Positions 1 to 8,729 are shown, counted from the first letter of the stretch. The stretch is 64,000 nt of DNA from DOZZ01 sp963792655 (GCA_963792655.1 CAWBWU010000001.1:310001-374000); one strand, 5' to 3'. Made by a program: numbers and translations. Notes: generated from the letters alone by a model not told the origin.

Positions 1-233
1 TAGCTGGCTTTTCGAGTAGCGCGGCGCGGCGAAAACCGGATCGCGTAGATCAATCCGAAAATCAGCAGCAGCGCGCCCCACCACACACCTGCGTGCAGTT
101 CGGCCAGCACTGTCGAGTGCGCGGGCGGGTATGCCAACTCGTAAAGTCCCGCGCCGCACACGAGCACGCCGGAGCTGATCAACATCAGCCCAATGAAAAA
201 CCAGATCGAGACTCGCGCTGCGTCATCATGCAT
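1..233 (-). CDS. small two-helix membrane protein, cut at window edge
   Basis: Reading leftwards from an ATG at 233, 77 codons stay open to the edge, and the next codon begins TA, so the stop may lie exactly at the boundary. The product begins MHDDAARVSIWFFIG, has two hydrophobic helices (about residues 9-30 and 47-66) and ends with a basic stretch (RRATRK). It starts 7 bases behind the symporter gene on the same strand, so the two are probably co-transcribed. I do not recognise a family. A role as a partner of the transporter is only a guess from position. Confidence 0.6.
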   Translation of the reverse strand, partial: MHDDAARVSIWFFIGLMLISSGVLVCGAGLYELAYPPAHSTVLAELHAGVWWGALLLIFGLIYAIRFSPRRATRKAS

Positions 234-240
234 GTCGGTT

Positions 241-1926
241 TCACCAGAAGATAATTTGCAGCACCAGGAAAATGACGAAGACCACAGCGGCCCAGAAGAG
301 CGGCTTGCGATAAAACGGCAAGTCTCCTTCGGACGGCAGCGGCGTCATCCCATAAACCAGGCCTTGTAGTTCGCTTGCGGGCTTCGGCTTCGTCATCAGG
401 CTGACCACGACGGTCACCACCACACAGATGATCCACGACCACAGCGCGCGATACATATTCTCCGCCATGTCTTTCGCGGAGGGCGAGAGCGCAATGATGC
501 GCAGCGCCGACGGGTCGGCCTTTACCCATGCCCACATGCCGATCGAGCTCACGGTCCCTGAAAGCAATCCCCAGAAGCCACCGGCGGGCGTCGCGCGTTG
601 CCACAACATGCCCAGGATCACGGTTCCGAACAATGGCGCGATGAAGAAGCTGAACAACGCCTGCACGTAATCCATGATGCTGCTGAACTGCATCACCAGA
701 TACGCCGTCCCGATGCTCACCAGCACGCCAACCAGCGTGCACCAGCGTCCCACCGACACGTAATGGGCGTCGCTCGCCTGCTTGCGAATGTTCGAGCGAT
801 AGATGTCGTACGTCCACACCGTCGCGAACGCGCTCACGTTGCCAGCCATGCCGGACATAAATCCAGCCAGCAGCGCCGTGATGCCGAGCCCCAGCAACCC
901 GGGGCCGCAGTAACGCGCCAGCATGATCGGCAACACTTCGTTGTAGCTGTGTCCGCCGGTCGCGAGCGCCTGCGATTCACCCACCAGCTTCTCGGGCAGC
1001 ACCGCGAGCGCGAGCAATCCGGGCAGGATCACAATGAACGGCACCAGCATCTTGAAACCCGCGCCAATCACCGGCGCCATGCGGGCAGCGCGCAAATCTT
1101 TCGCGGCAAGCACGCGCTGCACGACAAGAAAGTCGGTGGTCCAGTAGCCGAACGAAATGATTGCGCCCAGACCGAACACAATGCCGGTCCAATGGATGCC
1201 CATCGGGTTATCGGAGAACGCGCCGAGCGTCGCCCACATCTGCGTGTAATTGCCCGCGGGAAAGTTCTGATGAATGCGCGCGACCATTCCGTTCCAGCCG
1301 CCCGTCTCCACCAGCCCGAGCACCGGAATCATCAACGCTCCGGCCCAGATCAGGACGAACTGCAGCACTTCGTTGAAGATCGCGGACAGCAGCCCACCCA
1401 GCATCACGTACGCGGCAACGGTGATCGACGACACCCAGATGCTGAAGTGGATGTCCCACCCGAGCACCACCTTCATCACCAGCGCCATCGAGTACATGTT
1501 GATGCCGCTCATCAGTACCGTCATGAAGCCGAACGTCACGGCCGAGAGCATGCGCGACGATTCACCGAAGCGCAATTGCAAATAGCCCGGCACCGAGTGC
1601 GTTTTCGAGATGTAGTAGAACGGCATCATCACGATGCCGAGGAACAGCATCGCGGGAATCGCGCCAATCCAATACCAGTGCGCCGCAAGAATGCCGTACT
1701 GATACGCCGCCGCGGCCCAGCCCATCAGTTCGAGCGAGCCCAGATTCGCCGCAACAAAGCTGAGGCCTGCAATCCACGCCGTCATCTCGCGGCCGGCCAG
1801 GAAGAAGTCTTCACCAGTCTTGGTGAACCGCTTCAGGTAGAAGCCGATCCCCAGCACCAGCACGAAGTAAACAACGATGACCGCGATATCGACGGGGTTG
1901 AGGGTAAGCAGCCGCGCTGTATTCAT
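241..1926 (-). CDS. sodium:solute symporter (SSS/SLC5 family)
   Basis: This 561-residue, strongly hydrophobic protein has the length and about 14 membrane helices of SGLT-like sodium:solute symporters. Its N-terminal part (DIAVIVVYFVLVLGIGFYLK, then a stretch reading EDFFLAGREMTAW) is the typical helix 1 and following loop of the family, and GGLLSAIFNEVLQF around residues 175-190 is the conserved helix 5 region. It should import a sugar or other organic solute with Na+ across the inner membrane; the substrate cannot be read from the sequence. The start at 1926 has no clear ribosome site but a good promoter lies just upstream (1942-1971). A small membrane protein gene follows after 7 bases. 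Confidence 0.88.
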   Translation of the reverse strand: MNTARLLTLNPVDIAVIVVYFVLVLGIGFYLKRFTKTGEDFFLAGREMTAWIAGLSFVAANLGSLELMGWAAAAYQYGILAAHWYWIGAIPAMLFLGIVMMPFYYISKTHSVPGYLQLRFGESSRMLSAVTFGFMTVLMSGINMYSMALVMKVVLGWDIHFSIWVSSITVAAYVMLGGLLSAIFNEVLQFVLIWAGALMIPVLGLVETGGWNGMVARIHQNFPAGNYTQMWATLGAFSDNPMGIHWTGIVFGLGAIISFGYWTTDFLVVQRVLAAKDLRAARMAPVIGAGFKMLVPFIVILPGLLALAVLPEKLVGESQALATGGHSYNEVLPIMLARYCGPGLLGLGITALLAGFMSGMAGNVSAFATVWTYDIYRSNIRKQASDAHYVSVGRWCTLVGVLVSIGTAYLVMQFSSIMDYVQALFSFFIAPLFGTVILGMLWQRATPAGGFWGLLSGTVSSIGMWAWVKADPSALRIIALSPSAKDMAENMYRALWSWIICVVVTVVVSLMTKPKPASELQGLVYGMTPLPSEGDLPFYRKPLFWAAVVFVIFLVLQIIFW

Positions 1927-1941
1927 AGGGCGAAACAGCCG

Positions 1942-1971
1942 ATGCTATGCGACGTTATGGCGAAATGTCAA
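1942..1971 (-). promoter_or_regulatory. sigma70-like promoter for the symporter gene
   Basis: On the minus strand a perfect -35 box TTGACA (1966-1971) is followed after 18 bases by TAGCAT (1942-1947), a 4-of-6 match to the -10 box. The predicted start of transcription lies a few bases before the ATG at 1926, giving a very short leader, which fits the lack of a visible ribosome site. Confidence 0.5.
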
Positions 1972-2008
1972 TGTGAGAGAGCGCAGATGCGCGAGGAATT
2001 GCAAGTCC

Positions 2009-2048
2009 AGGGAGTGCATGCAGCCTCTGCGCGGTGCATGCACTCCCT
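2009..2048. repeat. perfect 14-bp inverted repeat (hairpin) behind pspA
   Basis: AGGGAGTGCATGCA (2009-2022) and TGCATGCACTCCCT (2035-2048) are perfect inverted copies around a 12-base loop. The hairpin sits between the pspA stop (2066) and the symporter promoter, so it could end the flotillin operon. No T-run follows on the minus strand, so it is either a factor-dependent terminator, an mRNA 3'-end stabiliser or a dispersed palindromic repeat. Confidence 0.6.
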
Positions 2049-2065
2049 ATCGGTCGAGCCCGCGC

Positions 2066-2716
2066 CTACGACGAACGAATGCGCGACTTCAACTCTCCCA
2101 ACAAGCGGTCAATTTCGTTCTGCTTATCCATGTTCACGAGCCGCGCGTCTACATCTTCCGCAAGCAGTTCCATATGGGCCGCGCCGAGCGCATGATCCCT
2201 CTCCACCTTCTCTTCGAAGCGTTTCAATGAAGAAGCCGTGTTGAACGTCTGAGCCTCAGCGGCGCGCGACATCGCACGCGCGCTGCGCCGGCGCGCCGTC
2301 AGCAGATCTACTTTGGCCTGCGCTTCGATGAGCTTGGCCTGCAGACTCGACAGCGCCCCTTTCAGACTTTCGATCTGCACCTTTTGATCGCCAATCTGTT
2401 GATCGAAGTTCGCCGCCAGATCGCGGCACTGCAATGAGCGTTCGAGCGCCGTTCGGGCCATCGCGTCTTCATTCTTGGAAACGCACAATTCCGCTTTGCG
2501 CACCAGGTCCATACCCTTCGTTGCGTTTTCGTCGCGCTTGCGTTCCAGCACATGCAGGTCGGCGATTGTAATCGCCACCTGCGTCTTCACCTGCAGCAGT
2601 TGATTCTCGATGTCGCGAATCACCTGCTTCATGCTCTTCTCGGGGTCTTCCGCGCGATCGATCAGATCGTTCAGATTCGCGCGAATCAATGTACTCACAC
2701 GTTCCAGAAGCGCCAT
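2066..2716 (-). CDS. pspA: PspA/IM30 (Vipp1) family membrane-stress protein
   Basis: The 216-residue product is almost entirely charged alpha-helix, predicted coiled coil, beginning MALLERVSTLIRANLNDLID, the classic PspA/IM30 opening, followed by EDPEKSMKQVIRDIENQL. Family members bind stressed inner membrane as ESCRT-III-like oligomers. It is the last gene of an operon with flotillin (9-base gap), an NfeD-like protein and an XRE regulator. There is no PspF-type activator or PspB/C here, so regulation presumably comes from the operon's own XRE protein. A ribosome site AGGGA precedes the ATG at 2716. Confidence 0.9.
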   Translation of the reverse strand: MALLERVSTLIRANLNDLIDRAEDPEKSMKQVIRDIENQLLQVKTQVAITIADLHVLERKRDENATKGMDLVRKAELCVSKNEDAMARTALERSLQCRDLAANFDQQIGDQKVQIESLKGALSSLQAKLIEAQAKVDLLTARRRSARAMSRAAEAQTFNTASSLKRFEEKVERDHALGAAHMELLAEDVDARLVNMDKQNEIDRLLGELKSRIRSS

Positions 2717-2725
2717 ATCGTTCCC

Positions 2726-4135
2726 TTACCCGATCTTCGGGGCCTTGCCGTTTACGTCGATTGTTTTGACTTTGCCCAATAACTCGTTAAAGCTCATTCC
2801 GCTGAGCGATTCGAAGAGCGCAGGAATTTGTGCTGCGATCTGCGTCAGGTCGCCGGTGATCTTGTGCATGCCTGAATTCGCATCGCCGCCTGCCGAAACG
2901 ATCGTGATCTTGTCCACCTTCGAAAGCGGCGCAGTCAACGCGCGAACCACTTCCGGCATGTTGCTGATCAGCTTGTCGACCACCGCGGCCTGGTTCCACT
3001 CCTGATACGCTTCGGCCTTCACATTCATTGCCCGCGCTTCGGCGTCACCCTTCTTCCAGATGATTTCCGCGTCGGCTTCACCCTGCGTACGCGTGGCCAT
3101 CGCACTCGCTTCGGCCTCCATCATCACGCGGGCCTTCGCGGCTTCGGCGATTGCCTCCACACGCCGGCGCTCCATTTCGGCGGGCTTCAACACCGTCGCG
3201 ATCAGCTCGCGCTCACGGCGTAGAATCTCGGCGTCCTGCACTTTGATTTCCTGCTCCTTCTGGATCTGCGCGATCTTCACCTGCTCCGCCGTGACCTGCT
3301 GCATCATGATGTTCTGCTGAATGTCGTAAGCCTTGTCCGCCTGCGCCTTCTGACGATTCACCGTCTCCAGATACTGCGCGCGCTTGATCTCCAGATCGCG
3401 CTGGCTCTCGGCCTGGTTTGCCATCGATAACGTCTCGGCGAGCACGCGTTCCTGATCGGCCTGCGCACGCGCTACCGCTGCGGCCCGCTTGGCTTCCGCG
3501 GACTTGATTGCCGTGTCGCGCTCGGCCTCCGCAGTGGCGATCTCCGCATCGCGCTTTACGCGAGCGATGTCCGGACGGCCCATATTCGCGATGTATTCGT
3601 TCTTATCGCGAACTTCCTTGATGGTGAACGAGATCACCTCGAGACCCATCTTGTTGATGTCTTCCGCGCACGTTGAGCGCATGCGGTCGCCCACCATCTC
3701 GGGCTCCTTCACGATCTGTTCCACCGTGAGCTGGCCGATGATGCCGCGCAGGTGACCTTCCATCACCAGGCGGATCAGCGCCTCGCGATCGTCGGCCGAC
3801 TTGGTAAGGAATTGCTCGGCCGCCGTGTGAATACTCTCGGGGTCGCTCTTCACTTTGATTTGCGCAACGGCTTCCACCGTGACGGCCACACCTTGTTTGG
3901 TATAGAGATCCTGCTGCGGCGCCACGTCGAACGACATCAACTCCAGCGAAAGCGAACGCGACGATTCGATCATCGGAAAAATCATCGTGCCGCGGCCTTT
4001 GATGACGCGTGTGCCGCGCAGGCCATAAACCAGAATGGCCTCGTGCGGCCCTGCTTTCCGGAAGAGCCGCGCGAACATGCTCAACAGAAAGATGGTGCCC
4101 ACCACGATGGCCAGAACAATTGCCAAGAGAGTCAT
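2726..4135 (-). CDS. flotillin (SPFH domain, FloT/YqiK type)
   Basis: A 469-residue protein with one N-terminal membrane helix (residues 1-24), an SPFH/band-7 domain (about 30-190) and a long Ala/Glu/Lys-rich coiled coil with EAEA-type repeats (about 190-360), followed by a flotillin C-terminal region (VVDKLISNMPEVVRALTAPL). This order is that of bacterial flotillins, which scaffold membrane microdomains. Its upstream neighbour is an NfeD-like membrane protein, the usual flotillin partner (YuaF-FloT, YqiJ-YqiK pairs), and pspA follows. Confidence 0.92.
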   Translation of the reverse strand: MTLLAIVLAIVVGTIFLLSMFARLFRKAGPHEAILVYGLRGTRVIKGRGTMIFPMIESSRSLSLELMSFDVAPQQDLYTKQGVAVTVEAVAQIKVKSDPESIHTAAEQFLTKSADDREALIRLVMEGHLRGIIGQLTVEQIVKEPEMVGDRMRSTCAEDINKMGLEVISFTIKEVRDKNEYIANMGRPDIARVKRDAEIATAEAERDTAIKSAEAKRAAAVARAQADQERVLAETLSMANQAESQRDLEIKRAQYLETVNRQKAQADKAYDIQQNIMMQQVTAEQVKIAQIQKEQEIKVQDAEILRRERELIATVLKPAEMERRRVEAIAEAAKARVMMEAEASAMATRTQGEADAEIIWKKGDAEARAMNVKAEAYQEWNQAAVVDKLISNMPEVVRALTAPLSKVDKITIVSAGGDANSGMHKITGDLTQIAAQIPALFESLSGMSFNELLGKVKTIDVNGKAPKIG

Positions 4136-4162
4136 TGAATTACCTTCTCCTTATCGGCCGGC

Positions 4163-4717
4163 TTAGCTGCCGGCTTCGAGGTCGTCCCACGTGCGAACGT
4201 AGGCGACACCTTTTTCAAAACGAGTGACCACGACTTCTACGTTTTGCGGCAGCGAGCCACCCGTCTCGCTGCGCACCGGGACACCACGGCGGCGTCCCTG
4301 TTGAGTGAAAATCATTTCGCCGGTGCCGCCTTCGCGCACCGCGCTCGAGAGACGGCCCAACGTTCCGACCATCTCGTAATCCGCCGGGTCCAGACTCTTG
4401 TCGTGAGCCATCAATACCTTCGCGACGAAAGTAAACACGATGGTCGCCCCGACCAGACCCAGTCCCGCCGACGCGCAGAGGGTCAATATCAACTGCCAGC
4501 CCGCGTACTTCGTTAACAGCCACCCCGCGCCGCCAAACCACAAGAGAAACGCCGCAATCGTGCCCAGGTTGAAGACCGCGCCGCCCCTGCCACCCGCGCC
4601 ATGATGCCCGTGGTGAAGGTGAAAGTGCGGCAGGTGCATCGCGCCGCTCGCCATCGAGATCACACTCACTGAGAGGCCAATGTAGAAACACGCCATGAAG
4701 ATTTCGGTCCAGTTCAT
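4163..4717 (-). CDS. NfeD/YqiJ-like membrane protein, flotillin partner
   Basis: A 184-residue protein: an N-terminal helix (about 7-27), a His/Gly-rich loop (HFHLHHGHHGAGG, about 31-45), two more helices (about 50-68 and 75-103) and a soluble C-terminal part (about 115-184, EMVGTLGRLSSAVREGGTGE then VVVTRFEKGVAYVRTWDD) that reads as the OB fold of NfeD-type proteins. Such proteins are usually encoded next to flotillins and interact with them. The ATG overlaps the stop of the XRE gene (ATGA), implying translational coupling. The His-rich loop could bind metal, but that is speculation. Confidence 0.75.
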   Translation of the reverse strand: MNWTEIFMACFYIGLSVSVISMASGAMHLPHFHLHHGHHGAGGRGGAVFNLGTIAAFLLWFGGAGWLLTKYAGWQLILTLCASAGLGLVGATIVFTFVAKVLMAHDKSLDPADYEMVGTLGRLSSAVREGGTGEMIFTQQGRRRGVPVRSETGGSLPQNVEVVVTRFEKGVAYVRTWDDLEAGS

Positions 4718-5196
4718 ACGGCTTCCTTTCCTTCCGGGCGCAGCACTTGCAACAGGCGCTCACCCAGGCCGGGGTTCTCAAGAATCGCTTCGAGCAAAAG
4801 CAGGCAGCCGCGCGAGTCATCATGCTTCGCCAGCGCCAGCAGCGCACAACGCAGCGGCGGGTCATTACGAAACCGTTCCGCCCCGCTAATCAGCCAGAGG
4901 TCGAGCTTGTCTTCCAGCAGCCCGACATCGCTGAGCAGTTCGGTGTGGAAGCCTTCCGGATCATCCACCAGATACCCGGGGTGCACTTTGAAGAAACGCG
5001 CCAGAATCAGGCGGCTCGTGTTGGTGAGGTGCGGGCGCGCGCCGCTCTCAATCTGCGAGAGGTACGACTGCGACAACTTCTTCTTCAACTCGGATTCGAT
5101 TGCGCGCGACACCTCCTGCTGAGTCATCGCGCGATTGAACCCGCGCAACGTCCCTTCCACCTCGCGGAGGTAGCGGATTTTGTCGCCCAGCGTCAT
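4714..5196 (-). CDS. XRE-family regulator leading the flotillin-PspA operon
   Basis: From the ATG at 5196 the product has 160 residues. The N-terminal half (about 2-70) is a helix-turn-helix of Cro/CI type (AMTQQEVSRAIESELKKKLS, then SYLSQIESGARPHLTN), and the C-terminal half is an all-helical domain with no recognised sensor motif. A longer frame reaches back to 5355, but it would run through the operator repeats and the galM control region, so I prefer 5196. The gene ends in ATGA overlap with the NfeD-like gene. It is probably the operon's autoregulator. Confidence 0.8.
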   Translation of the reverse strand: MTLGDKIRYLREVEGTLRGFNRAMTQQEVSRAIESELKKKLSQSYLSQIESGARPHLTNTSRLILARFFKVHPGYLVDDPEGFHTELLSDVGLLEDKLDLWLISGAERFRNDPPLRCALLALAKHDDSRGCLLLLEAILENPGLGERLLQVLRPEGKEAV

Positions 5197-5231
5197 ATTG
5201 CTATTTGCGATAAGCATATTGCAAATTGCGA
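5197..5231 (-). promoter_or_regulatory. two 14-bp direct repeats, likely XRE operator
   Basis: On the minus strand TCGCAATTTGCAAT (5218-5231) and TCGCAAATAGCAAT (5197-5210) share the pattern TCGCAAnnnGCAAT and are offset by exactly 21 bases, two helical turns. The second copy abuts the preferred start codon of the XRE gene. Spacing and position are those expected for an autoregulatory operator bound by two dimers on one DNA face. Confidence 0.55.
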
Positions 5232-5327
5232 TTAGTGTCAAGCGCCTGTTCTCTGCAGCCGCCGCGCTCCGGCTCATGATAGGATCAGTGCCGCGATAGG
5301 TTGGGCTGCTGCCCCGGAGAGAGAACC

Positions 5328-6437
5328 ATGTCATCCAGATACAGACGCGCCGCATTGCTGGCTGCCGTTGCGATCGGCTGCGCCGCGCTGGCCCAAGCGA
5401 AGGTAACCGTGACCAAAAAAGAGTTCGGAAAAATCAAAGGCGGACAGTCCGTCGATCTCTACACGCTCGATAACGGCAAGATCCAGGCGTCCATCACCAA
5501 CTTCGGGGCCACCGTTGTTTCGTTAATCGTGCCCGACAAGAACGGCAAGAAGACGGACGTCGTGCTGGGCTATGACAATCCGGCAGACTACCAGGCCGGT
5601 TCCTCCTACTTCGGCGCCATCGTAGGGCGTTACGGCAATCGCATCGCGAAAGGCCAGTTCACGCTCGATGGTCATCAGTACACGCTCGCCAAGAACGATG
5701 GGCCCAACACGTTGCATGGCGGCAAGAGCGGCTTCAGCAACAAAGTCTGGAATGCCGAGCAGGTAGGCGACACGCTGCAGCTGACGTATGTCAGTAAAGA
5801 TGGCGAAGAAGGTTTTCCCGGCACACTTACCGCGACCGTCACGTACACCTTGATGTCAAACGGCTTGCGGATCGACTACAAGGCAACCACTGACAAGAAC
5901 ACGGTTGCCAACCTGACCAATCACTCTTACTTCAACCTCTCCGGCTCAGGCGACATTTTGAATGATGAGCTCACGATCAACGCCGACCGATTTACGCCGG
6001 TAGACAGCACATTGATTCCAACCGGAGTACTGCAAGGTGTTGCAGGCACGCCGTTCGATTTCCGCGCTCCTCACAAAATCGGTGAGCGCATCGGCCAGTC
6101 TAACGAGCAACTCAAGTTCGGCAGGGGCTACGACCACAACTGGGTGCTGAACCGGACCGGCGGCGGCATGAGTCTCGCGGCGCGCGTACACGATCCGAAC
6201 AGCGGTCGCGTGCTGGAAGTCTACACAACCCAACCCGGGCTGCAGTTCTACACGGGCAACTTCCTCGATGGCTCTGCGAAGGGCAAGGGCGGCAAGGCTT
6301 ACAACGCGCGGACGGCATTTTGCATGGAGACGCAGCACTATCCGGATTCACCGAATCACCCTGCGTTCCCCACCACCGAAATCAAGCCGGGCCAGACGTT
6401 TACCAGTGCGACGGAATTTCGTTTTTCGAATAAGTAG
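5328..6437 (+). CDS. galM: aldose 1-epimerase (galactose mutarotase), exported
   Basis: The 369-residue product matches the galactose mutarotase fold: TLHGGKSGFSNKVW, NLTNHSYFNLSG, GTPFDF, GYDHNWVLN and the C-terminal CMETQHYPDSPNHPAFPTTE motif holding the usual His, Asp and catalytic Glu positions. It interconverts alpha and beta anomers of hexoses. An N-terminal signal peptide (RRAALLAAVAIGCAALAQA) indicates a periplasmic enzyme, common in this phylum. The start at 5328 is chosen because GAGAGA precedes it and the signal peptide begins there; a frame extends to 5301. Convergent with the next gene, with no spacer. Confidence 0.93.
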   Translation: MSSRYRRAALLAAVAIGCAALAQAKVTVTKKEFGKIKGGQSVDLYTLDNGKIQASITNFGATVVSLIVPDKNGKKTDVVLGYDNPADYQAGSSYFGAIVGRYGNRIAKGQFTLDGHQYTLAKNDGPNTLHGGKSGFSNKVWNAEQVGDTLQLTYVSKDGEEGFPGTLTATVTYTLMSNGLRIDYKATTDKNTVANLTNHSYFNLSGSGDILNDELTINADRFTPVDSTLIPTGVLQGVAGTPFDFRAPHKIGERIGQSNEQLKFGRGYDHNWVLNRTGGGMSLAARVHDPNSGRVLEVYTTQPGLQFYTGNFLDGSAKGKGGKAYNARTAFCMETQHYPDSPNHPAFPTTEIKPGQTFTSATEFRFSNK

Positions 6438-8582
6438 TTAGCGCCCGGACCACTGCAATACCTGTTCACGAAGTGTGTTCAGGCTGTTCGTGATACGGTC
6501 TGTCGCGGCGACGATGTCGCCGTGGGAACGCCCGGCCTCTTCTTCGGCGCGCTGCAGCGATTGTTGCCGCGCGCGCAAATCGGGAAGCACATCGCGACCG
6601 GTTTCTTCATGGCGAAGCATCGCGGACATGCTCCGCAAATTCTGCTCGGCGTCGCGGCCGAAACTGGTCAGCAGTGCCGGATCCCCTTCCAGGTGATGCG
6701 CACGCAAGCCCGCTTCTAGCGCCATCACCGCGTGGATGAAGCGATGTGAACTGGCAAGGATCGCGGCGAGCGTGGTCATCTCCCATGCGGTTGTTTTCGG
6801 CTCCACGCCAAAGCGCTCGGCTGATGCTTCGATATTCGAGCGCGCCAGTCTGGCTGCGATGCGCGTGTTCTCGAGCAGTTTCCGATTCTCTTCGCCTCGC
6901 TCGATAAACCGGCGATTCACGGCCGCGAAGTATTCGCGATAACCATCGAGCATGCGCGCGAGCGACTCCGAGATCTGGCCGCGTTCCCAGGTTGGCCAGG
7001 CCCAGTAGGCGGCAAGCGCGAGTGCTCCGCCGTAGAGCGTATTCAATCCGCGCGCCGCAACCACCTCACGCGGAGGCACGCCCGTCAGCGCGACAAGCAC
7101 CACGACAATGCCGCTGATTGCCGCGACGAAGATGCCGTAGTTTGCCGGACCGATCCAGCGCAGCGCGAACAGCAGCGCCGCCAGCAACGCGATTTGTGCG
7201 ACGACGGAATCGGGCAGAAAGTGATAGAGCCCGGTGGCGAGCAGCAGCCCCGCGAAGGTTCCGGCCAGACGCAGTACGCCGCGGCTGAAGGTGGCGGCGA
7301 AGTCGGGCTTCAACACAATCGCGATGGTCATGGGCATCCAATACGATCGTTCCAGATGGAAGTAGCGGCCCACCGCTTCGGCTATCGCAACGCAGGCGCT
7401 AAGCCGCACCGCGTGCCGAAACGCAACAGAGTTCAGATTCAGGTTGGCGCGCAGGGTTGCGAGGCGGCCGCCGAGGCGCAGCATCCAGGGCTGCCGGGCT
7501 TCGCGCTGCTGGAACTGAAAGGTTCCCTCGGGCGAAGAGCTAAACGCCAACTCACCAGCCGCGCGCAACTGACCGTTAAGCGCGTCCACCTGATGCAAGA
7601 CGTCGTCCAGCACTGCGGCACGCACGGCGTCGGCAACTTTCGCCCGGTGTGCGCGCAACGCGCCGGTAGCGCTTTCGGTGGCCGGTCCCAGATTGTTTCG
7701 CGCGGGAGAGGAACCGGAAGCGAAGAGCGATGTGCTGATCTCTTGCAAGGCGCGTCCGGCTTGCTCATAGAAGGCGGCGAGACGCGCATCGAGTCCGTCC
7801 GCATCGCCTTCGCGTAAAAGACGCCGGCGCAACCCGTCAATCGCCAGCAGAGACACGCGGATGCGCTCAGCCTGGATCAGCAGCAACTGATAGCGTTCCG
7901 CTTCCACAGTGTGTTCGCGGCTCAACCCAGCCAGCGTCTGATGCGCGATCAGGCTTTGGTTGGTGACGGGCGGAGCTGCCGAGGTGCTCACGCGTACGCT
8001 GGTGGTGTCGGCCAGTTCCGAGTAGAACGCCGCGAGTGCTCGTCGTTCCGGTTGGTAGCGCCGCAGTCTCCACATCGCGAGCGAGAGCGCGGACTCGAGC
8101 AGGCCGCCCGCCAACGCAAGTAACCCCGTCAGCACCGCTTTCTCGAAGCTGACCGGACGCGCGGCGAACACGATCAGAGTGACCAGGCTGATGGTGCCCA
8201 CGTCCGCTGCCGCAGCACCAAGGGACACCACCAGACCGGCAATGAAGGCCCAAACCGTCGTGGTGGTGAGAGCCACGGTATTGTTGTGCGCGATCAGGCC
8301 GCCCGCGAACACCGCCAGCGCGACCAGCAGACATGCCGTCAACATGCGTTGCGCGCGCATGTAGTAGGGCCCGTGACTATCCGAGAAGGCAACGTTCAAC
8401 GCGCCGGTCGCAACGGCGAGCCCACTGAGCAGGTTCCCGGTGAACGCGCCAACCGCGATCGGAAGCACAATGCCCACGGTGTTGCGCACCGCGAGCCACG
8501 GTGTGAGTCTTGCGCGATCGAAGAACGTAACAGTGCGCCAGAACGCCGCCATTTGGCTGGGCGCCGCGCTTGCAGATGCCAT
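6438..8582 (-). CDS. FUSC-family inner-membrane transporter (YccS/AaeB-like)
   Basis: A 714-residue protein with two blocks of membrane helices (about 28-175 and 385-545), each followed by a long soluble helical region, the duplicated arrangement of the FUSC (fusaric acid resistance-like) family. Family members such as AaeB export aromatic acids, but no membrane-fusion or outer-membrane partner gene is adjacent, so the substrate is open. The gene starts directly behind a small hairpin (CTCTAcuuuTAGAG, 8583-8596) that would enclose the ribosome-binding region. Its stop abuts the galM stop. Confidence 0.82.
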   Translation of the reverse strand: MASASAAPSQMAAFWRTVTFFDRARLTPWLAVRNTVGIVLPIAVGAFTGNLLSGLAVATGALNVAFSDSHGPYYMRAQRMLTACLLVALAVFAGGLIAHNNTVALTTTTVWAFIAGLVVSLGAAAADVGTISLVTLIVFAARPVSFEKAVLTGLLALAGGLLESALSLAMWRLRRYQPERRALAAFYSELADTTSVRVSTSAAPPVTNQSLIAHQTLAGLSREHTVEAERYQLLLIQAERIRVSLLAIDGLRRRLLREGDADGLDARLAAFYEQAGRALQEISTSLFASGSSPARNNLGPATESATGALRAHRAKVADAVRAAVLDDVLHQVDALNGQLRAAGELAFSSSPEGTFQFQQREARQPWMLRLGGRLATLRANLNLNSVAFRHAVRLSACVAIAEAVGRYFHLERSYWMPMTIAIVLKPDFAATFSRGVLRLAGTFAGLLLATGLYHFLPDSVVAQIALLAALLFALRWIGPANYGIFVAAISGIVVVLVALTGVPPREVVAARGLNTLYGGALALAAYWAWPTWERGQISESLARMLDGYREYFAAVNRRFIERGEENRKLLENTRIAARLARSNIEASAERFGVEPKTTAWEMTTLAAILASSHRFIHAVMALEAGLRAHHLEGDPALLTSFGRDAEQNLRSMSAMLRHEETGRDVLPDLRARQQSLQRAEEEAGRSHGDIVAATDRITNSLNTLREQVLQWSGR

Positions 8583-8596
8583 CTCTACTTTTAGAG
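8583..8596 (-). promoter_or_regulatory. small hairpin immediately before the FUSC start codon
   Basis: The minus strand reads CTCTA-AAAG-TAGAG directly before the ATG at 8582: a 5-bp stem with a 4-base loop that would occupy the ribosome-binding position. It may tune translation, or may be chance given its small size. Confidence 0.3.
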
Positions 8597-8635
8597 TAAC
8601 CGCCGAGCGCGAAGGTAGCAGTTCCTACCCAACTG

Positions 8636-8714
8636 GATTCAGGGGCGCGAACGTAAGTGAGTCGCATCAGCCGCTCTGGCGTGATGTGCTCGTTCCCGCT
8701 CGCGCCCCTGAATC
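8636..8714. repeat. 79-bp palindromic element with perfect 15-bp arms
   Basis: GATTCAGGGGCGCGA (8636-8650) is repeated inverted and perfect as TCGCGCCCCTGAATC (8700-8714) around a 49-base centre. The arm shares the core TCAGnGGCGCGA with the element at 58788-58880, so both look like copies of one dispersed palindromic (REP-like) family. It lies between the Fe-S reductase stop and the FUSC start. Confidence 0.7.
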
Positions 8715-8729
8715 AGGTTTACACTTCGC

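Noticed and set aside
598..2244. A 548-codon open frame on the + strand opposite the symporter gene
   Set aside because: The translation is rich in His, Arg and Gln with no domain pattern, a usual antisense artefact in high-GC DNA; the minus-strand symporter is a clear family member.
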